From Trichobilharzia szidati (taxonomy: Eukaryota > Platyhelminthes > Trematoda > Strigeidida > Schistosomatidae): a DNA stretch of 64,000 nucleotides. A program made the translations under genes and the position numbers. The notes under the pieces were generated by a model. The model was given only the letters and a program-made list of their open reading frames with translations, was not told where the DNA came from and made no database searches. The stretch is taken from NCBI GenBank assembly GCA_944472155.2, contig OX235272.1, positions 106,956,020 through 107,020,019 of the forward strand, given 5' to 3'. Below are positions 21,640 through 33,290 of the stretch, one piece after another (positions within the stretch are counted from its first letter, which is position 1; each line of letters opens with the position of its first letter).

Positions 21640-21745
21640 AGCAGGAGGTCAATCGTTAGCCACCAATATCTTAGTGGTAACATCTCTCACCACATGACTG
21701 GGTGATACAGAATCAAGTCTCTGAGGGGAAAAGGTTGCAGAAACG
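21640..21745 (+). repeat. SINE family B head, second copy
   Basis: TCTTAGTGGTAACATCTCTC and a following GGGTGATACAGAATCAAGTC align with 2270-2335. Confidence 0.45.
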
Positions 21746-22284
21746 CCTTACTATCGAGCGTGAACAAGCACGATACCTAGGTTCAGGTTTCCTGCCAACT
21801 ATTAAACATCAATAGAGAGGTTTATTACGAAACCTGAAAACCATAGGTTCAACTAAAACACACCAGCGATTCCGCAGTGTTGTGAAAAAAGATATATAAA
21901 GACGTAGGAGTGATATAGCTGTCTCGTTCAGTGTGTTATTCAACAGTTGCATCGATTGAGATGACTAGACTGTGTTACACATACTGAGCCACAATCTTTC
22001 CCAATGAGCAATTCTTATCTGAACGGTACGCTGGAAAGGACTTAAGCGTGATCACAACAAGACATGACATCAACAACTCATGCGGTGTTTGACCACTGCT
22101 TTGAGCAATGTAAGCAGGTAAAGACTGACCGGTTGGATTCTTCTCGTTGACTAGATGTGCTTGCATCTCCAGTGAGTGATGGGGTTCCAGAGGGGACTCA
22201 ATGCCAGTAGTCACCATCCCTAACGTTAAAGTCTTATTCAATAGGCCATTGGGTCACGAGAGCCAATTCTTGTGAGAACCGGGT

Positions 22285-22800
22285 TAATTTTTGTTTGTTT
22301 TTACGAGTTTGACCACGGATGGATATCAGTTAGAGAACCATCGAAAACCAGGGGAGTACTGGACATATGTTTCTTCAGTCTAGTTTGCAAATCATCGGTA
22401 GTACGCATACACTGGGGTTCGAACCCAGGACCTTCCGGTTACAAGGCAAGCTCCTATACCATTCAGCCACTGGGACTCGACTCAGTGGCCCATGAATTCT
22501 AACCAACCAATTTGTGATTGGTGGTCACGCTAAATCACGAATTGGTAGAAGTCAGAATTCATGGGTTGGCCATTGAATCAAGTCCCAGTGGCTGAATCGT
22601 ATACGAGCTTGCCTTGTAACCGGAAGGTGCTGGGTCCGACCCCTGGCAGTGGGTGCGAACTGCCGATGATGCCCAAACTAGGCTGATGAAACAGCTGTCC
22701 AATACTCCAGCGCTGGTTTTCACAGGTTCTCTATCTGATTTCAATCCGTGGTCAAACTCGTAAAAACAAATCTAATCCTTACAAACCAACTCTTGATAAT
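22285..22800. mobile_element. Head-to-head inverted dimer of hammerhead SINEs
   Basis: 22285-22530 is a minus-strand copy (tail, ribozyme, box B, box A in that order on the plus strand). It is followed at once by a plus-strand copy at 22535-22800. The tails AACTCGTAAAAACAAA and its reverse point outward. Both ribozymes have a CCGATGA core in place of CUGANGA and damaged stem II. The dimer lies in VPS39 intron 1. Confidence 0.75.
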
Positions 22801-23093
22801 TTCTATTTGTCAGAGTTATTGGATTGAAGTCCTCAGTGCCTGATGACATGTCGGCTCCTAATGCTGACGATCCCACGATGTCTTCACATAAACATAATGC
22901 GACGAATTCAAAATAACCCCAACAAATACGACTACTTATATCAGATTAAATCACAGAAAATGTTGATAGTGTAGAAGAATGACAAAAAACTCATTGTTGA
23001 TTCGGTAGTTGGCGACTTCTAACGTCTACATAAACCAATCTACATTTGATAAAATGCCAATACACCATACACCATACAATACAATTGAATTAC

Positions 23094-23583
23094 CTTGTCC
23101 AGTTGGCGTTTTCGAATATTCCATACAATAGGCAAATAATGAAGCGCCTTTACTATTTCGAACTGATGTAATCAGCTGACAATTTGGCAGTTGATAAACA
23201 CTCATACGACCTTCAGCAAGTGCCAGTAAAATATTGAATTCAGAGATAGCAGCCAGCTGGGTAATAGGCTTTTTGCCAAGAGTACGTGTAGTTTTTACAT
23301 GTGTAAAAAATGAAGGAAGATTAGCAGAAGGCGATGGTGGTGGTGATGAAGAAGAAGACGTTTCATAATTGATGAATGGTATTTCTTTTAGCTGAGGACT
23401 TAAACAACTCAAATTTGGAATGAAAAATTCATGATGTGTAGTGATTTTCGGGGTTAATTCATACACTAACAATAAGCCTTGTTTTGTACCAACCAGGAGA
23501 AAATTCTCATAACATGTTAAACACTCCAATGGATATGGATAGTCGTTTAATAAACGTATCGGTAAAAATGCAGAGTAGACCAT
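23094..23583 (-). CDS. VPS39: VPS39/Vam6 orthologue, coding exon 1
   Basis: This exon encodes the N-terminus of a VPS39/Vam6 protein, a HOPS-complex subunit that tethers late endosomes to lysosomes. The start ATG is 23583-23581. From there the protein reads MVYSAFLPIRLL..., followed by ECLTCYENFLLVGTKQG and later a KGASLFAYCMEYS segment. These match the family's opening citron-homology (CNH) beta-propeller in order and spacing. An in-frame extension upstream exists, but a splice acceptor (TTATTTCAG) ends at 23592, so the first exon base is 23591 and the family length favours the internal ATG. The donor is G|GTAATT at 23094/23093, giving phase 1, and the next exon at 20688 supplies the other two bases of the codon. 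A serine/proline low-complexity loop (SSSSSPPPSPS) is inserted relative to vertebrate proteins. The family assignment rests on remembered similarity, not a search, but the multi-exon agreement makes it strong. Confidence 0.9.
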
Positions 23584-23600
23584 GTTTTCATCTGAAATAA
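23584..23600 (-). promoter_or_regulatory. Splice acceptor with a short overlapping upstream ORF before the VPS39 start
   Basis: TTATTTCAG (23600-23592) is followed immediately by an ATG at 23591-23589 in a different frame. That frame runs 14 codons to a TAA and overlaps the presumed VPS39 start ATG at 23583. The site could be a cis-acceptor for a 5' UTR intron or a spliced-leader acceptor. Schistosomes use trans-splicing, but nothing here separates the two options. Confidence 0.5.
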
Positions 23601-23724
23601 TACGCAGAGAAATATGTGATGAAAAATAACGTCGGAAATGAATTAAAATATTTTTTAATAAAATATAATTATTGTAGAAGATAGAAAAAATGACAAAAAA
23701 GAAACCCTGACAGTTCACAGTTCA

Positions 23725-24345
23725 GTTAAGTGGTATAATAAGGTGAGCAATATTAAGGTTAAGCATCGGTAGAGTCCTAGGTAAGGAAGGGAAATCAATC
23801 GACGAGGTGGTTGTGAAGTTACACCGATTGAGTTGGTTAAAACATGTGGTGCACATGCCTAGTCATCGCCTTCCTCAACGGGCAATGTTAGCTGACATAG
23901 GATGGATCAGGTTGGAAAAGAGCCAGTGGTGGTTAAACCAAAACATGACTTCATCAGTCAATGAAATCCACAACAGTTAATGTAAGCTAGCCATATGGGA
24001 AGGTGTAGACTGCCTGGCTGGGATCCTCAGCATGGTAAAAACAGATGAAGGCAGGAGACAATTGGTAATATGGCTCAAAATCGTCGTTGTCAATGGCTGT
24101 CGCAGATGCTTTCACTCTTTGTGATTTATAATATCCAATACAATTATATTGTTCTTTTGTATTACTGTTCTTTTTCCCTCACATTTCTGTGTTTATTATC
24201 TCTCTATTTTTTGAATCTCTGTTTACTCTCTTCTCTCCCTTTATGTGCTACAAGGAGGGAGTGTGGCAACTCGAATTGCTGCACATCTGTGCAAACTTCT
24301 ACGTTGAAACAAGTCAGCCAGACAGTTCACTTAACGAAACACGTT
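23725..24345 (+). mobile_element. Non-LTR retrotransposon 3' end (family L)
   Basis: GTATAATAAGGTGAGCAA, then TGGTGCACATGCCTAGTCATC, TGGCTCAAAATCGT and ATGTGCTACAAGGAGGGAG follow the order of the 3140-4190 copy. It ends at AGTCAGCCAGACAG, the tetranucleotide tail. It lies just upstream of VPS39 exon 1, so it forms the left boundary of the intergenic region. Confidence 0.7.
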
Positions 24346-27300
24346 AATTGATAATTTTGTTAGCTTTCATTGACTAAGATGGCTGCTTTATATATCATAA
24401 ATAGTAACAATCAGTCATCCACTTCAACACAACATGTTACTCGTTAACACAATTTTTGATCATTTCCTGAAGAGAAAGTAGACAGAACTAAGGTGAACTT
24501 TTCTGAACACCTGAAACGGAAAAAGCATTAGTCTTGCACGACTGTGGAGCTTACGGGACAACTTCATGAGGCCGGCTACACATGGCTTGTATGGAGTTGT
24601 TTCTGTGTGAAAAAATTACTGCTGGCTATGGACTGCTACAGGATAAGTCGTGATGTACAATTTTTTAACCCTCCCCTCTCTCGAGCAGGGGGTGGCAAAG
24701 CTGGATGTCCGAAGGAAATATCCTAGAGTTGTTACATCCCTATTCGTCAGCAGTACGAATTCGCCCTCACAACCTTAACACAGTGTAGACAACTTACAGG
24801 ATGATGGTAATTGGTTTTAGTCTCACCACTGATATGGTTGGATTTCCAGGAACATTCGTTCCAGCCAGTCTAGCTCGACGGATCATTGTAGTATTCAAGT
24901 TCAATAAAAATATCAACACAGCAGCTAGTTAACCCTCGGAACGTAAACAGTGTGAATACTGCTTTCCATACAGTACATATAATAAAATAAACAAAAAGAC
25001 AGCTCCTTGATCATAATACGGTTGGTCATCATATGGGAAAACTACACGAACATTTCAAAATTACTTTCACTGTAATTTTTTTCGAAATTTTCCCAGTTGG
25101 TAAACTACCTTAATAATTTAATTATCCTTCAAATGATGTTACGTGGATGGCGGCAATCGACAGAAAGCCTTAGACTAAGATTAAATTCCCCATTGGATCA
25201 AACCAATGGGTTGCAGATCCGAATCTTAATCCACCTACTTTAGCTCGGTAAACTGTGTAGTATCCTCAGCCTTAACACGCAATAAGTGTAGTCATAACCT
25301 GTATTCGTGGGAAACATTGTTCGGATAAATCAGTCCAAATCAGGTTTTGTGATTGACACTCATCAGCAAGGCATATCTGCAACCGTGAAATTGTTATCCC
25401 CTTGAAAACTCAAAGTAACGTTAGTCAGTGCTGTGGTTAAACCAGCGCCATTCATTTACTGCCGAATAATATATTCTTCGTTTAAGTGTGGACCATATTA
25501 AATTGTTAGTTCACAATAACTAAAACTTATGATTCCATTTCAATGTAGAGCCTGATATGAAGAATTAATTATTCACCCAAAAATAAAAATAACATTTGGA
25601 GAAAAGTTTAGTCTGCAAAATTATTTCTGAGTATTATTCACGAAAAAGCTCGCCAAAAATATTACACTCACCAAAGTTGTTGTACTGCAATCGAGATGAA
25701 AATAAGGCATAAATGTAGCACAGTGAGCCTTACGCTCTAAATTCACACAAACACCGATTTAAGTTGTTCCGTGAACCTCAACCTAGAAATGCAAAATGTA
25801 ACAAAATTCAACTGTATGTAGTGTAAGCCTATTGTTTGATTGAGAACATTTTTAAGCAGAAACTAATGGTAACCATTTAAATGCTGGATTAAGATATTTC
25901 ACATTTTCCAGTGGCTATAGTAAGAAGAAATTCGTTCACCGAAGTTATTCATGACGACTGAAAGTGTCGACAGAATACTTTCAAGAGCGATTTCACTAAG
26001 CAACAGCTGTACTATAGTTGCCCACCAGCAAAATTCAATCTATGTGAGATACAGACACCTGCCCTCCAACTATAGAGGAAATTGCAAGATATTTTTTTGT
26101 AATCAAAAACGTGTCAAAGCAGCAAAACGCGATGGTATGACAGTAACTACAGTAACTAATCAAGTATTAACAAAATGGAATGATACTAATTAGTACATAG
26201 GATGGTCTCATCAGACTAGTTCAGATTGTCAATTATCCTACTTTGTAAGGAGTTAAATCCTCTGATGAAAACCAAAAAATCGCAGTAACCAGTATAGTAG
26301 GCAAAATTTTAAAATCCGTAGCCACACAAAAACTCGATGCAACTTGACAAAAGCAAATATGGAAGAAAAGCCCAACAGATTTGACGCTCAGATTAAATAT
26401 TCACCTCTCCACAGACTCCAGAACATGTGCACACGTAATGCCATAAAACAACATACCCTGAACTTCAATAACTTAATGCACAACAGGTCTACTTCATAGC
26501 TGTTAGTCACCATACCGGGCAATTGTATAGTTAGCTCTGCTTTCAGATATCTTTCAACTGTTGAGTGAACAAGCGAAACTGTCAACAATATGGTGTGAGT
26601 ACTGCATTTTTTTATCAGATGCATCTACTACAAGGTCTTGAGGAAGCAGTCCGCTTATTACCCATATGGTAACCACTGATGTGTATTTTAGCTTGGATCA
26701 AACATCAGACCTTAGTAACCAAGTTTTTAAGGAGCCCGTCTAATTTTGTTGTACTCAAAACAATGCTGACAGAAAATGGAGAGCTAGGTACTTAAAGGTA
26801 GTTCAAAAGACAAGACTTCAGATGAATTAAAAGCACTCATATTCAAAAATGCAACAATCAAGAATTTATGTACCAGGTAATGTACCACAGTATGGTACGG
26901 CGAAACTATCGGGTTTCCATGCCCTTAACAGTAAAGCTGATTTATTCACGTATAAGGAGCTAGGTATCCCCCAAACAACCATAGTTACGTAAGTGAGTGC
27001 ATTTGTGACAAAAATATAAAGTCATGTGGAAAAACATTACAAAACGACCACTTTTGAGACAAATACAAGGCCATCGACACCTTTCAATTTTGCATATGTA
27101 TTACGTTAAGAACGGTTCTAATGTACATTGTGATCTATCGTCATGTATCCTCCGCTGCCAATTTCAGCTTACATAGGGAATCTAAATGCCTGCTGCTTAC
27201 AATGAATTGCAAGTAGCAAAGCTGTAATAAAACATTGCTAAAGGAGAATTTCGATGGATAGGTACTTAAGTGTTACTAAGCTAACAATGTCATGCATTTT

Positions 27301-28030
27301 CTGGAACACACGTACACCGAGAGTAGAAGTACTCATTGGTTGTTCCTCCCTTGTCCAAAAATTCCTTGAAAAATAAGCGGAACAGGTGTCATATGTTATC
27401 AGATCACAGTGAAAGACATCTAGCAGATGGCTAAGACATAGTCTGTTCAAGCTAAGAAGAGGAGTGATATTATGAAACTTCATAAGCTAAACCGTGATAA
27501 TTCATTTACAATCGCAAAGCACAGTTAGTACCAGAGTGAGATGCAATCTCTTCTATATAAACGTATGTATACCACGGATCACTAAGTATTACCCTACACC
27601 AGTGGAATTCTCTAGAGGATTGGACTACCATAGCTGCTTTTATGGTCTTCTCCGAAATCATACAGGGCACCCTGATCACTGGCGTGTAATTTGCTAATCT
27701 ACAGTGTTTGGCTTCCCTGGACCTCAGTACTACACAGCCCCAGTAAACCTTGCTAACATTATTCAAATAACCGTCTCAGTTTTTAAATACGTGCTAGACC
27801 AGATGGGATCCTCAAACTCTGAGAAAGCACACAGATTCCAAACCTAGACAGTCCAAAGATTACAAGCACAAGCGCAGACGAACAAGTAAAGGTATGAAAT
27901 TAGGAAGTACACCATCCATAGCAATATACCACAATGTACGAAAGAACTAAAATACACGCCCTTGATGTAAGAGTGCAACAAGCACAAATCTCTTCAGTTG
28001 GAGGGTATGACACCTGATTATTGAGACAAA
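24346..28030. other. Intergenic stretch with only minor repeats recognised
   Basis: 24728-24890 shares GTTGTTACATCCCTAT...CAGCAGTA and scattered blocks with 14662-14760 (an uncharacterised repeat). 25190-25350 is a diverged family D SINE-like repeat. Frames elsewhere are short, and no conserved domain was recognised on either strand. Confidence 0.5.
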
Positions 28031-29384
28031 TGATAAATCTAAGTGACCAGATTTACATCATAAGGATAGAAGGCTCTTGTTGACTATGTTAATCATTTCG
28101 ATATATATCTCTGCAGGAATCTAGTTCCCCTTTGAAAGCATTTACCGATGGAGCTGTTACTATTGAATGAGGTAAGGAGTTCCAGTCGATGACCACTGTG
28201 TAAGAGAGTCTAAATTCCACTACGAAACTTGCAAAGCATTAAGAAACAGGACTTGGAACAGTTGTTCCACAAAGACAATTAAATATAATCGGCTACAGCA
28301 ATAAATAATCAGTTGAGTGATAGAAAAAATTAGGCATCTTTATTATAACGACAGGTTCAACTTTGTAACTCCTAATTTGAGAAAGCATCAAACCTCCCTA
28401 AATTTACTCCACTTACACACTTATGACTTTTAGTCTCGTGAGGATTTCTGTGTATCTTAAACACACCTTTATTGAAATCGCTTTTTCTTCATCAGAACTA
28501 GGTTCTGAAGTACACACATCCCCAACCACAGGTGAATCTTAAGCGAATTAAGCGAATATCATCAACTGTTACGCCTAAGTACAAGTCTCGAGCCGTTCAA
28601 CATTCAGCATGTATCCAATATCCAATATCGTTTTTACGAGCTAGTATAAACGGGCGTTGATATGGCATATCCCCAATTTGATTTATTTGTGCTCGCCTCT
28701 TGATTGCGAGGTAAAGGTTCCCTGTCTTCGGTAGACTTCTGCGTAGTTCCTCCCGCCACTCGACTGTCGTAGCTCTGGTTGACTCTAAAAGGAATGGTGT
28801 TGGGATCAATTATATGTTGTTTCTAGTATGCTGTGCGTTAAGACCTTGTTACTACTGTGAAAGGAGTTGATCCTTTCACCAGTTAGTCCTCCGGTATCGT
28901 GGTCAAAAGAAAAGAGATAATAATAACAGATATAATTAGTGTAGGTTATTCAGACTAAACGACAGAAAAAGAAATAAAGAAAACGTAAAAACAGACAGCC
29001 AACTAAATTTGAAGTTGAAATATATACATAGTTTTACATACATAATTATATATAATATCAGTGATAATAATAAAAAATAAAAGGTGTAAGCGTATTAGTT
29101 GCAGTCTTCAGAAAAGTAAGACGGAGGAGAATGTTATCTTGTAGGCAATAATCGAATCCCCCCCTAAGCCGACGGTAGCCAAGTGTGAATAGGCCTTTCT
29201 TTAGCCTTTCATCATACGATTTATTTCAGAGACCAACCACTCCTTTTGTTGCTTGTCGTTGGAATCTTTCTAAGAGGTTGACGTCTCCTCTAAGCAGTGA
29301 GGGTGCAATAATATTATGCACTTCAAGGTGTATGTATGTTTTGTACAACCTTATAAAGAGCTCAGGAGTGAGTGCACCTAACTG

Positions 29385-30800
29385 TCAATATGTAAAGTGT
29401 ATGACCGCATATGCCCTCGCTACATCCCCCGTGTAATTTACGCTTGTGTCCATTTCCTCCGTTAGAACTAGACCTAAGTCACGTTTCGACGTTGTGCAGG
29501 ACAAGCTTTCATTGCACAGGGTGTAACTTGCATTCTGCAGTCTACAGGTGCGTAACTTCACTACTTTGCACTTTTTCAGGTTGAAAGTCATGCCACTTGC
29601 CATCGCCCAGTCTTCCAGAAGGTTTAGATCTTCCTGTAGCCTGTCTGAGTCCTCCGGGCACTTTATTGCCCTCCATATCTTTAAGTCATCAGCGTATAGA
29701 AGAGTCAGGCAGCTTAGACGACATGGTAGATCATTGATGAAAACCAAAACATCAGTGATCCTAGCATAGAACCCTGCGGCACTTCCAATGACGAGCAGTG
29801 CCAAGATGATCGGACTCGATTGACCTTAGTGCGAAGTAGCCCTTCAACCATGACAGAAGAGGTTTACCTATACCTGCCTGACTTATTTTGTGTAGGGGAA
29901 GGTCATAGTGAACTGTGTCAAATGCCTTCTAATAGTCTAGGAAGACCACATGGACTGGAACATTCATATCCCAGCATGATGTCCAATCGTCCCAAGCTGA
30001 TAGTGGGTTTGTTACACAGGATCTGCCTTTCCTGAAACCGTGTTGTGCTTCATGGAGTATATTAGTCCTATCAAAGTGCTCCCTGATTTGATCATCAATT
30101 ATACTTTCAGAACGTTTGATACCACTGGGAGTAGAGCTACTGGTCTATAACTGGTGGGATTTTGCCTATCCCCATCCTTGATAATCGGAGAAAGGATGGC
30201 TCTTTTCCACTCCCTTGGCAATTTCCCCGAAACCATCGAGTATTGGAACAAGTCTCATAAGGGCGTACAAAGATCTTCTGCGCACTGTTTCAGAACAGAT
30301 GGCCGGATGTCGTCACAACCTGGGGACTTTCCAGATGTGAGTCTCTGCAGCTTCCCTAGTATTATTGCCGGGTTTATTTGGGGAGTAGGCACTAGGTATT
30401 TCACTGGGCAAATAGTGGTGCCACCATTTCGGTCCCTACCAGTATTACCCACATTGCTGTTTAATTGTTTGACGGAATGTTTCAGCCATCTCCAGACTAG
30501 TGAGGTATTGGCCGTTTGGACCTACTAAGACGTATCCACCCTGGTTGGTTGGTTTTCTTTCCGACACGAATCGCTACGGGCTTTTTGGGTTCGCCAGGAG
30601 TTCTTTAGCAAGGTTAGCCTGGAATGATCTCATGTACATCCCGACTCTTGTGTTGCACAGGTTCCTGGTCGGTCTGACTGCTGGATATTCGTCACGTGGA
30701 CCAAGCTTTCCGTTTTGCTTGTAGAATACGTTGTGAACCTCCCTTCAGCCATGGTGACCTTTTCTTCGGCTGTGTTGTGACTAAAGGGGGGTGGCCGACA
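29385..30800 (-). pseudogene. LINE reverse transcriptase remnant
   Basis: The minus strand reads LTSGKSPGCDDIRPSVLKQC (RT start block, 30380-30260), then VFINDLP and LTLLYADDLKIWRAI (catalytic YADD, near 29700), then FNLKKCKVVKL and KRDLGLVLTEEMD. The C-terminal continuation LLERFQRQATKGVVGL is near 29270. It is broken into several frames, for example between 29810 and 30250. Confidence 0.75.
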
Positions 30801-30890
30801 ATGGTGTATGAATAATCTCTTTTGCTACTTCCCAGTGTCCATCCAAATATAACTCATCCCATGCGTCGACAAAAGACTCCACACTTCAGC

Positions 30891-31633
30891 TTAGTCTGCC
30901 TTGTTACAGCATACACATGGTCGCGTAGCGTCCCACCGCAAGTGCTTACGGAGAACAAGATCGAATCCTTTGACTGCATGGTCCCTACTTCCTAGTGGAG
31001 TGATGATCTGGACCTTTTCGACGAGTAGTTGGTCACTAGTTATAATATAATCTAGTTTCGATGACTTTCCACTAGGACCACAACTAGTGGCGCCTCCAGA
31101 ATTCTCACTCAGCCCTGTATTTCTAATGGTTTGCAGTAGATTTCGACCGAATTTTCCCTGAGCATACCCCGAGTCAAGGTTCAGGGATGGGGCATTGAAA
31201 TCCCTAGCTATGGTGATATGGTCATAGTCCAAGTCCCGTATCACTGTGGTGGTACTGAGCAGTAGCTGGTTGTGCTCTGCATCACAGGTGGGTGGTCGGT
31301 AAATGCCACCCAGTAAATGCTTGGTGTGGCCTGCGGTGTAATCACAACATATAGAACCTGGGAGTTCAGTAAGTGGTGGGTCTATTGCACGTACACATTT
31401 AAGTTGCTTGTCAAAGTATATGGCAGCTCCCTCCCTTACTTATTATCCTTGTCTCTCCTGACCAGAACCATATAATTCATACTGGTTTCGTTGTCGGCAG
31501 TGGTGGGGGTTAGCCAGGTTCCAGTGAGGATTATTATTTTAAGGTCTAGGTGTGACTGGAAGTTTCTGATTTCACCTGCTTTCCCCCTCAGCCCTCTCAC
31601 ATTGCTATATATGCAGCTGACAGTGAGTTTCAC
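30891..31633 (-). pseudogene. LINE apurinic endonuclease domain remnant
   Basis: 31436-31633 reads IYSNVRGLRGKAGEIRNF and LDLKIIILTGTWLT (family 'SN.R.L..K..EL......DII.LTETWL', with E changed to G in TETWL). 30891-31244 reads DHITIARDFNAPSLNL (family 'GDFN') and PLGSRDHAV (family 'SDH'). The order and spacing match the AP-endonuclease of CR1 LINEs. The catalytic Glu and Gly positions are altered, so the enzyme is dead. Confidence 0.7.
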
Positions 31634-31851
31634 AACCTCAGCGTGTTGTGGGGTAGTTGACGCTGCGCTGGCTTCTGGTAAAGGATTTAATATTGGGACT
31701 AGTCGATCAATTCCGATGGAACCGACCTGTTACCATTTTTCCTTGGATTCAGGTAAGTCGCTTGGGTGACACTGACTATCATTCTCAGTACATCATCGCT
31801 CTAGTGTCACTGAGGCTTGAGGAGGCATTAAGGCCTCAGTTTGCTGCCTCC

Positions 31852-33190
31852 TTATGGTTGAAGGTCTGCTTTTGCAGCATCGCATGTGTCCTCCCAATTT
31901 ACCCTTAGTCTCATACCACGTTGAAGTCCTAGAGCCAAATGTTTCTGGGAGTTGAATTTGACACTTAGCAGCCTTGGGGAACTAATCGATGTGAGATGAG
32001 CAGGGCGAGGAAGTCGGAAAATCGAGATTGCTCCAGAAGAACCAATGGCTAACTGAGATGACAGCCATCTCCATTGCTGTACGTCATGCATGTGTTTTTC
32101 ACAAGCAGTGCCAGTTTTCAGCTCCGGAACACCGTGTATGACCACAGAGGTAGAAGACATTAGTTCCAGTGACTCTCTCGCCATTTGTCTCTTAGCCCAC
32201 GGCCTACCATGTCTCACTCTTATGCTGGAACTCCTGTCTATAGCTAGTACTTGAGCTAGTAACAGTGTCCTTTCAGCCCCTTCGGCAGAGCCCAGTGTAA
32301 CCCTTGATGGGGGTAGCTTACCTTGAGGTGCGCGGACACCCCTGTACAGCCTGCACAATATTGCTAAGTTGATGTTCAGGCCTAATCTGTTGCACAAATT
32401 AGACCACTGTTCCTGATTAAACAGAGCCCTTTGTTCAAGCAAGATATCATTGCACACGGGTACATTAAACAGGATAAGGGAGTTCGATCGACTGACCTCA
32501 TATTTAGGTTTGGTCTTTGGCTGCTTGTCCCTTTTCTGGGGTCGTCACTTTAGATTTCATCAGGTTCAGATTAGTCTTTGTTATGGTGACAAGCTTACTA
32601 GTGGATAAAAGTGGTACTTTTGCAATTTCGTCTTCCTCTGATGTTGTAGGTGTGACCTTGAGAGTCTTCACTTTATGAAGACTGGTATTTTCAGACGGTT
32701 AGGCCGGAGCATCCTTCTTGTGGTATTAATCAAGTTTTGGTTGTGTGTTATCAGGTGGAGAGCTGCATATGACTGTGTCGAGATGGAAAAGTGGCTTGCT
32801 GTGACTGTTATCCGGTGACACGCTGTGTGAGTTTTTGGCGGGATGACAAAGCGGGCGAATGTACCAGAACTATGGGCACGTGTTATTTAGCATAAACTCA
32901 TAATATGGTTTGGGCACCCGCTAGTCACAACGGCAGTGTGCCCATCGTTTGCGAAAATTGAATTCAGATGCAGAGTCATCTTTAGAAACAACACTACAGG
33001 CCTGGCATTTGTTTCCTTTTCTATAAGACGCTTTCGTGTACTTATGACGACTTGAGCGTTTCTTCTTTGTTTTCCCGTGTGTCAGACACTGGCTTCCAAC
33101 GGATATAGGTGTAGTGTCATATCCACTTGGTTTCGCCTGTGCCATTTCAGTGCTGGACCGTGGAAATGTAGGCGTAGGAGAGATGTACAC
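31852..33190 (-). pseudogene. LINE ORF1 remnant
   Basis: Open pieces on the minus strand: 32921-33190 (basic, with KCQACS, a possible zinc-binding start) and 31852-32457 (MCNDILLEQRALFNQEQWSN..., RLGLNINLAILCRLYRG). The second has the feel of CR1 ORF1, which binds RNA and chaperones integration. The intervening 32460-32920 is closed by stops. The assignment comes from its position ahead of the endonuclease. Confidence 0.5.
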
Positions 33191-33290
33191 GGGTCTTTAG
33201 AATCAGTATGCGAGATGGAGTTGATGTCCCTGGGTTATTGCCTCTCCTGGCTGAAGGCCTTGTGACTACAGAATATGGTGTTTTAGTGCT

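Larger units (their letters stand above)
28030..33290 (-). mobile_element. CR1/Jockey-type LINE, nearly full length but inactivated
   Basis: Ordered from 33290 downward, the element shows an ORF1-like region, an apurinic endonuclease, a reverse transcriptase with YADD, and a C-terminal block VVIDWNSLPHSIVTAPSVNAF (about 28200), the usual end of CR1-group proteins. About 0.7-1 kb of AT-rich sequence (28350-29100) interrupts the C-terminal region. Stops and shifts throughout make it non-autonomous. It is isolated, about 4 kb upstream of VPS39 exon 1 and 9 kb upstream of the plus-strand gene. Confidence 0.75.

Noticed and set aside
23584..23718. In-frame N-terminal extension of VPS39
   Set aside because: The frame is open upstream, but it crosses a splice acceptor, is AT-rich and hydrophobic, and the family's usual N-terminus starts at the internal methionine.
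25951..27770. A DNA transposase or host gene spanning several short frames on both strands
   Set aside because: Frames are short and closed, no catalytic or zinc-finger pattern was seen, and no splice-compatible chain could be built.
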